Positions 14,447-19,056 of a DNA stretch of 19,056 nucleotides are shown one piece after another. Where the stretch lies: the NCBI GenBank assembly GCA_038199375.1, contig JBBPZA010000002.1, positions 1-19,056 of the forward strand, read 5' to 3'. Each line of letters begins with the position of its first letter. The stretch's first letter is position 1. Under the pieces are notes generated by a model. That model saw only the letters and a program-made list of their open reading frames with translations. It ran no database searches and was not told the origin of the DNA. The stretch comes from JBBPZA01 sp038199375 (GTDB lineage: Bacteria; Actinomycetota; Thermoleophilia; Solirubrobacterales; Solirubrobacteraceae). The position numbers were made by a program, and so were the translations under genes.

Positions 14447-15619
14447 ATGGTCGATTTCACGCTGACCGATGAGCAGAAGGACATCCGCGAGCTCGCGCAC
14501 ACCTTCGCCGAGAAGGAGATGCGCCCCGTCGCCTGGGAGTACGACAAAGACGGGACCTGGCCCCAGGGGGTCATCGAGAAGGCCTGGGAGACCGGGCTGA
14601 TGAACACCCACGTCCCCGAGGAGTACGGCGGTCCCGGCCTGGGCTACCTGGAGGGCACCATCATCGAGGAGGAGCTCGGCTGGGGATGCTCGGGCATCGG
14701 CACGTCGCTCTCCTGCAACGGCCTCGCCGCCGCGCCGCTGGCCGTGGGTGCCTCCGAGGAGATCAAGAGGAAGTACCTGGGAATGCTCACCGAGGCGCCC
14801 AAGCTCGCCTCGTTCTGCCTCACCGAGCCCGACGCGGGCTCAGACGTGTCCGGCATGCGCACGACAGCGGTCAAGAAGGGTGACAAGTACGTCATCAACG
14901 GCTCGAAGTGCTTCATCACCAACGGCGGCTATGCCGACTGGTTCACGGTCTACGCCAAGACCGACAAGGAGGCCGGCCACCGCGGGATATCCGCCTTCGT
15001 CGTCGAGAAGGACTGGGGCGTCGTGGTGGACAAGAAGGAGGACAAGATGGGCCAGCGGGCCTCCAATACCGCGACCATCACCTTCAACGACGTCGAGGTC
15101 CCGGCCGAGAACCTGATCGGCGAGGAGAACAAGGGCTTCAAGCTCGCGATGATGACCCTCGACCGCACGCGCCCCGGCGTCGCGGCGATGGCGGTAGGGA
15201 TCGCGCAGGCCGCCTTCGAGTTCGCCACGGCGTACTCCAAGGAGCGCGTCCAGTTCGGCGTTCCGATCGCCATGCACCAGGCGATCCAGTTCATGATCGC
15301 CGACATGGCGACCAAGATCGCCGCCGCGCGGCTACTGACCTGGAAGGGCGCGGTCGAGCTCGACCAGGGCATGCGCAACACGCTCACGAGCTCGCACGCC
15401 AAGCGCTTCGCGGCCGACACCGCGATGGAGGTGACCACCGACGCCGTCCAGGTCTACGGCGGCTACGGCTTCATCAAGGAGTACCCGGTCGAGAAGCTCA
15501 TGCGCGACGCGAAGATCATGCAGCTCTACGAGGGGACCTCCCAGATCCAGCGCCTGGTGATCGCGCGCGAGACGCTGCTTCCGCGCCGCATCGAGGAGCC
15601 GGCGGGCGCCGCGGCGTAA
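14447..15619 (+). CDS. Acyl-CoA dehydrogenase (medium/short-chain type)
   Basis: A 390-residue flavoprotein that forms the trans-2 double bond of acyl-CoA, the first step of beta-oxidation, passing electrons to ETF. The N-terminal helical domain starts MVDFTLTDEQKDIRELAHTF. The FAD/substrate segment ASFCLTEPDAGSDVSGMRTT lies at 121-140. The middle beta domain contains ITNGGYADWF and GQRASNTATITF. The C-terminal signature QVYGGYGFIKEYPVEKLMRD precedes LYEGTSQIQR, in which E362 is the catalytic base at the MCAD position (Glu376 in the mammalian enzyme). Length and motifs are complete. Chain-length preference cannot be read. It works with the fusion enzyme starting at 17086, from which it is separated by a toxin-antitoxin pair and a PadR gene. 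Confidence 0.95.
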   Translation: MVDFTLTDEQKDIRELAHTFAEKEMRPVAWEYDKDGTWPQGVIEKAWETGLMNTHVPEEYGGPGLGYLEGTIIEEELGWGCSGIGTSLSCNGLAAAPLAVGASEEIKRKYLGMLTEAPKLASFCLTEPDAGSDVSGMRTTAVKKGDKYVINGSKCFITNGGYADWFTVYAKTDKEAGHRGISAFVVEKDWGVVVDKKEDKMGQRASNTATITFNDVEVPAENLIGEENKGFKLAMMTLDRTRPGVAAMAVGIAQAAFEFATAYSKERVQFGVPIAMHQAIQFMIADMATKIAAARLLTWKGAVELDQGMRNTLTSSHAKRFAADTAMEVTTDAVQVYGGYGFIKEYPVEKLMRDAKIMQLYEGTSQIQRLVIARETLLPRRIEEPAGAAA

Positions 15620-15621
15620 GC

Positions 15622-15649
15622 CTGCCGGCGCCCGTCAGGGCGCCAGCAG
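15622..15649. terminator. Strong hairpin between acyl-CoA dehydrogenase and PIN toxin genes
   Basis: CTGC (15622-15625) pairs with GCAG (15646-15649), and GGCGCCC (15627-15633) pairs with GGGCGCC (15638-15644), with one internal mismatch and a GTCA loop. The loop contains the PIN gene's stop codon (15635-15637). It is a good bidirectional terminator candidate between convergent genes; no T-run is present. Confidence 0.55.
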
Positions 15650-16048
15650 CTCGAACGGCGCGCGGCACCGGCCATACGTCGAGGCCGCGCGGCGATCGAG
15701 GCTGACCAGCGTTGCTCCCTCGTTGCGAGCGGCGACGGCGATCAGGGCGTCGTAGACGGCTCCTCCGAGCAGATCGACGTCGGCGAAGTCGGTCAAGGCC
15801 CGGATGTAGGCGGTTGGCCGGAGGCCGATCGGCTCCCGATCCAGGAAGCGATCGAGGTAGGCGAGGACCGTGGCGCCCGGCAGCCCGTAGGGGCCCGCCG
15901 CGGTCAGCACCGCGAACGTCTCCGCGATGGTGTGTGCGATGAGGCGCCCGCGTCGGCGGACCTCGCCGAGGGCCTCTTGTGCCTGCTCGTGAAAGGGGTG
16001 CGAGGAGTCGAAGCCGGCGACCAGGACCGACGTGTCGGGCGCAGTCAC
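15635..16048 (-). CDS. vapC: PIN-domain toxin (VapC-like ribonuclease)
   Basis: A 137-residue protein starting at GTG 16048, overlapping the antitoxin stop by GTGA. PIN-domain acidic residues are all present: D5 (MTAPDTSVLVAGFD), E43 (HTIAETFAVL), D100 (GGAVYDALIAVAA) and D118 (ATLVSLDRRA). VapC toxins are Mg2+-dependent ribonucleases, often cleaving tRNA or rRNA loops, and are held inactive by the antitoxin. The gene converges on the acyl-CoA dehydrogenase gene, with 15 bases between the stops. Length, active site and partner are all normal, so this pair is probably functional. The RNA target cannot be inferred. Confidence 0.9.
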   Translation of the reverse strand: MTAPDTSVLVAGFDSSHPFHEQAQEALGEVRRRGRLIAHTIAETFAVLTAAGPYGLPGATVLAYLDRFLDREPIGLRPTAYIRALTDFADVDLLGGAVYDALIAVAARNEGATLVSLDRRAASTYGRCRAPFELLAP

Positions 16049-16293
16049 CGACGCGTTCGCTCGAGCAGTTCCCGCACCTCTGCCGGCCCGATGCCGGGGA
16101 GGTCGGCTCCGGGTCGCGCCGCCAGCAGACCATGCCGGGTCTCGACGAGGTCGACGTTGCGAGGTGTGCGGCCGATGACGATCCGCCCGTCGATCTCGTC
16201 CACCTCCAGCTCCTCGCCGCCGGCAAGGCTTAGACGGTCGCGGATGGGCTTGGGAACGACGATGCGTCCGGCACGATCGATGGTAGTACGCAT
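16045..16293 (-). CDS. vapB: AbrB-type antitoxin (VapB-like)
   Basis: An 82-residue protein starting at the ATG at 16293 (MRTTIDRAGRIVVPKPIRDR). Residues 1-45 form the AbrB/SpoVT swapped-hairpin DNA-binding fold, with the signature 'DRAGRIVVPKPIRDRLSL' and EELEVDEIDGRIVIGR. The C-terminal ~35 residues (LLAARPGADLPGIGPAEVRE, LLERTRR) would wrap the toxin. Translation is coupled to the toxin by a 4-base overlap. A -10-like TAGCGT (16306-16301) lies exactly 7 bases before the ATG, so the mRNA may be leaderless. An inverted repeat TGGTAG/CTACCA (16281-16286 and 16304-16309) brackets the start, consistent with the autoregulation usual for such antitoxins. Confidence 0.9.
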   Translation of the reverse strand: MRTTIDRAGRIVVPKPIRDRLSLAGGEELEVDEIDGRIVIGRTPRNVDLVETRHGLLAARPGADLPGIGPAEVRELLERTRR

Positions 16294-16309
16294 ACCATGA
16301 ACGCTACCA
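16281..16309 (-). promoter_or_regulatory. Candidate autoregulatory site of the antitoxin gene
   Basis: TGGTAG and CTACCA arms lie 17 bases apart, about two helical turns centre to centre. They surround the start codon and overlap the TAGCGT -10-like box. The placement fits antitoxin autorepression. Six-base arms are short, so this is tentative. Confidence 0.35.
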
Positions 16310-16525
16310 CGCGTCTCACGCGAAACGCCGAGCGTGCCGGTGAGGGTGATCTTCAGCCCGTCCCAAGGCGCCTCGGAATCTGGTCGAAAAGGCGGTGTCG
16401 CGGCAGCTCGCGCAGCATGTCCTTGAGCGCATCGCATCGCATGGCGGGAGTGTTCCCATCCACTCGGACACATGCGGCGGTCGCCACGTCGTCGATGGTG
16501 TGCGGTTCCACGACCGCGGTGGCTG

Positions 16526-16531
16526 GATAAT
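16526..16531 (+). promoter_or_regulatory. -10 box of a probable leaderless PadR transcript
   Basis: GATAAT at 16526-16531 is followed by six bases and then the GTG start codon at 16538, so transcription would begin at the start codon. No ribosome binding site precedes the GTG. The -35 region is weak. The rest of 16294-16525 holds no convincing gene. Confidence 0.45.
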
Positions 16532-16537
16532 CCCCGC

Positions 16538-16999
16538 GTGAGCCCGAGTGCGAAGCGGACATCGGCGGCGGTCGCCGACACCGCGTCGCTGGACGACGCC
16601 GCCGCGGCGGCGGGCGCGGGCCCGGTGGGCCGGGGCGGGCCCGGCGGCAACGATCCGCTGGTCGGAGACCTCCGTCGCGGCGGGCTGCTCGCGCTCCTGG
16701 TCCTGCACTTCGTCGGCCAGGGGCCGACGTACGGAAACCAGCTCATGGAGCGCATCGGGCAGCTGACGGCGGGCGCGGTGGCCGTCAACCCGAACACGAT
16801 GTACCCGCTCCTGCGCAACCTGGAGGCCGGGGGGTGCATCCAAGGTGAATGGGAGCATCCCGAACGGCGGACGCGGCGCTTCTACCGCATCACCCCCAAG
16901 GGCGAGGAGGAGCGCGCGCGGCTGGCCGCCCAGGTCGCCCCGCGGCTCGACGCCATAGGTCGGGGGATCGACCTCATCCGCGCGGAGCTTCGGTCCTGA
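16538..16999 (+). CDS. PadR-family transcriptional regulator
   Basis: A 153-residue protein starting at the GTG at 16538. A disordered Ala/Gly-rich leader (1 to about 42) precedes the PadR winged helix: LRRGGLLALLVLHFVGQGPT, YGNQLMERIGQLTAGAVAVN, PNTMYPLLRNLEAGGCIQGE and RRTRRFYRITPKGEEERARL. The 'YG..L...I......... G.IYPLL..LE' layout is diagnostic, with NTMYPLL here. PadR proteins are repressors that release DNA upon binding small ligands. The following gene, 86 bases downstream on the same strand, is the beta-oxidation fusion enzyme, so control of that gene is plausible but inferred. Alternative upstream starts would be in the promoter region and are rejected. Confidence 0.9.
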   Translation: MSPSAKRTSAAVADTASLDDAAAAAGAGPVGRGGPGGNDPLVGDLRRGGLLALLVLHFVGQGPTYGNQLMERIGQLTAGAVAVNPNTMYPLLRNLEAGGCIQGEWEHPERRTRRFYRITPKGEEERARLAAQVAPRLDAIGRGIDLIRAELRS

Positions 17000-17024
17000 G
17001 CGGGGAGGATCGCGAGCTCGAGGC

Positions 17025-17066
17025 GGGGGATCGATAGGGTCCGCGCCCTCCCGAACCCGATCCCCC
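17025..17066. repeat. 9-bp inverted repeat between padR-type and fusion-enzyme genes
   Basis: GGGGGATCG (17025-17033) and CGATCCCCC (17058-17066) are exact complements 24 bases apart. Between them AGGG/CCCT (17036-17039 and 17046-17049) could form an inner stem. It ends 19 bases before the ATG of the fusion enzyme. It could be a terminator, an RNA leader structure or an operator. Confidence 0.5.
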
Positions 17067-17085
17067 CCATGAGGCTCCAACACGC

Positions 17086-19056
17086 ATGTTCGTATTCAAG
17101 GCCGCCGTCGTCGGCGCCGGCACGATGGGCGGCCAGATCGCCCAGACCATCGCCGCGTCCGGCATCCCCGTAGTCCTCAAGGACGTAAGGCAGGAGCTCG
17201 TCGACCACGGGCTCACCGAGGCGCGCAACGTCACCCAGGGCCAGGTCGGTCGGCTCGTCGAGAAGGGCAAGCTCTCCGAAGAGGAGGCGCGGGCCCAGGT
17301 CGACGAGGTCGTCGGCCGCATCACCGGCACCCTGGCCTATGAGGGCTTCGCCGACGTGGACTTCGTCGTCGAGGCCGTGCCCGAGAAGATCGAGCTCAAG
17401 CAGCGTGTGTTCGCCGAGCTCGACGCCGCGACGCCGGGCCACGCGATCCTCGCCTCCAACACCTCGTCGCTCTCGATCTCGGAGATCGGCCAGGCCACCC
17501 TGCGACCGGAGAAGGTCGTCGGCTTCCACTACTTCTACCCGGCGGCCGTCATGCCGCTCATCGAGATCGTCGAGGGCGACGAGACCGCCCCCGAGACCGT
17601 CAGCTCGGCGCTCAACTTCGCCCAGGCGATCCGCAAGCAGCCGATCACCTGCGCGGAGGTTCCCGGCTTCGTGGTCAACCGGATCCTCAACAGCGCGGTG
17701 TGCGAGATCTGGCGCGCCCAGGAGGAGCAGGGGCTTTCGGTCGAGAAGATCGACCAGAGCGTCGCCGCGGCCAACGTGGCGCCCATGGGGCCGTTCATGC
17801 TCGTCGACCTGCTCGGGCTAGACACCGTGCTTCACGTCGCCGAGCACCTGCGCGAGAGCTACGGCGACCGCTTCTACGTCCATCAGGGCATGAAGCGCCT
17901 GGTGGCGGAGGGAAAGCTGGGCGCCAAGACCGGCGGCTCGGGCTTCTACCATGAGGGTAAGCCTCAAGTCGAGGGTGACGGTGAGCCTCCGGGCGATCTG
18001 GCGGACCTCTGGCAGCTCAAGGCGCTGCGCGAAGCGTGCCTGGTCCTCGAGGAGGGCGTGTGCACGGTCCGCGAGATCGACCTCGGCCTCATGGCGGGCG
18101 CGGGGCTCGACCCGCGCCGCGGGCTGCTCCCCCCCTTCTGGAAGGCCGACGTGGAAGGCCTCGACGTCGCCCTGGAGAAGATGGAGCAGGCTGCCGAGCG
18201 CCACGGCGACGAGCGCTTCGGCGTCCCGCTCGTGCTGCGCCGCCTGGTCGCCCAGGGCCGCCTCGGCGCCAAGAGCGGCCAGGGCTTCTACGCCTACGCG
18301 CAGCCCGACGAGGGCGATCAGCGCGACACGGTCAAGCTCGAGACCCGCGGCGAGGTGGCGATCGCCTGGCTGGTCAACGCGCCGATGAACGCCATCTCCC
18401 CCCAGGTCATCGAAGACCTGGCGGCGGTGTGGGAGAAGGTCTCGGGCGACGGGAGCGTGCGCGCGCTTCTCATCGCCTCGTCGATTCCGGTCGTCTTCTC
18501 CGCCGGGGCCGACATCAGGGCGTTCACCCAGATGGACGAGCCCAAGGGCCGCCACATGATCGAGGCGGGCCACACGCTGCTGCGCGACCTCGGCTCGACC
18601 GGCGTGGCGACGGTGGTCGCGGTCAACGCGATCGCCTTCGGCGGCGGCTGCGAGCTGGCCATGGCCTGCGACGTGCGCATCGCGGCTCAGTCGGCGATCT
18701 TCGGCCAGCCCGAGATCAAGCTCGGAATCATCCCGGGCTTCGGCGGCACCCAGCGCCTGCCGCGGCTCGTGGGCTACAACAAGGCGCTCGAGATGAACCT
18801 CGTCGGCGATGCGATCACCGCGGACGAGGCCTACGAGTACGGTCTCGTCAACCGCGTCGTGCCCGACCAGGAGCTCTTCGACACGGCGCTCGCCTTCGCA
18901 CGCAAGCTGGCCGACCAGGCGCCGCTCGCCGTCGAGCAGGTCAAGCGGGTCAGCGGGGCGGGCGACCTCGATCAGGGCATCGAGGCCGAGAAGCGGGCCT
19001 TCGCCATGGTCTTCGCAAGCGAGGACGCGCGGGAGGGCATCTCGGCCTTCCTGGGC
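17086..19056 (+). CDS. 3-hydroxyacyl-CoA dehydrogenase / enoyl-CoA hydratase fusion (partial at the right edge)
   Basis: An open frame of 657 codons from the ATG at 17086 to the window edge. Order of domains: NAD-binding Rossmann domain (GAGTMG at 10-15), with dehydrogenase catalytic residues in SNTSS (124-128), H148 in GFHYFYP, E160, and N198 in PGFVVNR. Two dehydrogenase C-terminal domains follow, each ending in a 'GAKxGxGFY' type motif (GRLGAKSGQGFYAY for the second). From about residue 415 a crotonase domain begins, with oxyanion-hole segment FSAGADI (471-477), GGGCE (E523) and FGQPE (E543), the two catalytic glutamates of hydratases. It hydrates trans-2-enoyl-CoA and oxidises the 3-hydroxyacyl-CoA with NAD+. 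The order is reversed compared with E. coli FadB/FadJ. The C-terminal end lies beyond the window. Confidence 0.95.
   Translation, partial: MFVFKAAVVGAGTMGGQIAQTIAASGIPVVLKDVRQELVDHGLTEARNVTQGQVGRLVEKGKLSEEEARAQVDEVVGRITGTLAYEGFADVDFVVEAVPEKIELKQRVFAELDAATPGHAILASNTSSLSISEIGQATLRPEKVVGFHYFYPAAVMPLIEIVEGDETAPETVSSALNFAQAIRKQPITCAEVPGFVVNRILNSAVCEIWRAQEEQGLSVEKIDQSVAAANVAPMGPFMLVDLLGLDTVLHVAEHLRESYGDRFYVHQGMKRLVAEGKLGAKTGGSGFYHEGKPQVEGDGEPPGDLADLWQLKALREACLVLEEGVCTVREIDLGLMAGAGLDPRRGLLPPFWKADVEGLDVALEKMEQAAERHGDERFGVPLVLRRLVAQGRLGAKSGQGFYAYAQPDEGDQRDTVKLETRGEVAIAWLVNAPMNAISPQVIEDLAAVWEKVSGDGSVRALLIASSIPVVFSAGADIRAFTQMDEPKGRHMIEAGHTLLRDLGSTGVATVVAVNAIAFGGGCELAMACDVRIAAQSAIFGQPEIKLGIIPGFGGTQRLPRLVGYNKALEMNLVGDAITADEAYEYGLVNRVVPDQELFDTALAFARKLADQAPLAVEQVKRVSGAGDLDQGIEAEKRAFAMVFASEDAREGISAFLG

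Noticed and set aside
13837..14607. 256-codon minus-strand frame across the dehydrogenase promoter
   Set aside because: It crosses a promoter, a palindrome and the 5' end of the acyl-CoA dehydrogenase gene, and has no recognisable domain.
16353..16562. 69-codon minus-strand frame between antitoxin and PadR genes (ends in LPRHRLFDQIPRRLG)
   Set aside because: The composition is moderately protein-like, but there is no start signal or recognised family, and it overlaps the PadR start. It is at most a remnant.

Overview
The window is very GC-rich (about 70% by eye). It has GTG and TTG starts, many 1- and 4-base gene overlaps, and several genes with no visible ribosome binding site. The protein repertoire (TerC next to a Ca2+/H+ antiporter, a secreted C5-epimerase-like protein, an ArsA ATPase with an HSP20-like tail, a CHASE remnant and an RTX-type remnant) suggests a high-GC actinobacterium, most likely Thermoleophilia/Solirubrobacterales. 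That placement is inference from gene style, not from a marker gene.

Layout. Bases 1-165 hold the 5' end of an IS5-type transposase and probably the outer end of the element. Bases 189-1544 are a graveyard of four broken genes: a frameshifted, truncated CHASE sensor; the first third of an AbrB antitoxin; about 20 codons of a PIN toxin; and a frameshifted, truncated RTX-type secreted protein. Bases 1586-3944 (minus) are a MoxR-type AAA+ ATPase and a CoxE-like VWA protein. Bases 4093-5469 (plus) are a tightly overlapped array: ArsR regulator, broken SRPBCC gene running in frame into a beheaded DUF433 antitoxin, then a DUF5615 toxin. Bases 5309-6367 hold a membrane-anchored protein (minus) and a truncated secreted protein (plus). 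Bases 6510-10508 (minus) form a probable four-gene operon: secreted C5-epimerase-like protein, ArsA/Get3-like ATPase, small helical protein, four-helix membrane protein with a Pro-rich tail. Bases 10568-13830 (plus) encode a lipoprotein, a Ca2+/H+ antiporter and a TerC-family protein. An acidic small protein (13842-14159, minus) converges on terC. Bases 14334-15619 carry an acyl-CoA dehydrogenase with a readable promoter and a 16-bp palindrome at its predicted start site. An intact AbrB/PIN toxin-antitoxin pair (15635-16293, minus) follows, then a PadR regulator. The last gene, running off the right edge, is a fusion of 3-hydroxyacyl-CoA dehydrogenase and enoyl-CoA hydratase.

How the genes work together. 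The acyl-CoA dehydrogenase and the fusion enzyme would supply three consecutive steps of beta-oxidation (oxidation, hydration, second oxidation). The antiporter/TerC pair suggests divalent-cation export (Ca2+, Mn2+). The MoxR/VWA pair is a metal-cofactor or complex-assembly chaperone module of the CoxD/CoxE type, without its client in view. Three toxin-antitoxin loci in different states of decay, plus the IS fragment, mark the left part and the 15.6-16.3 kb gap as places of insertion and gene loss. No tRNA, rRNA or CRISPR array was seen.
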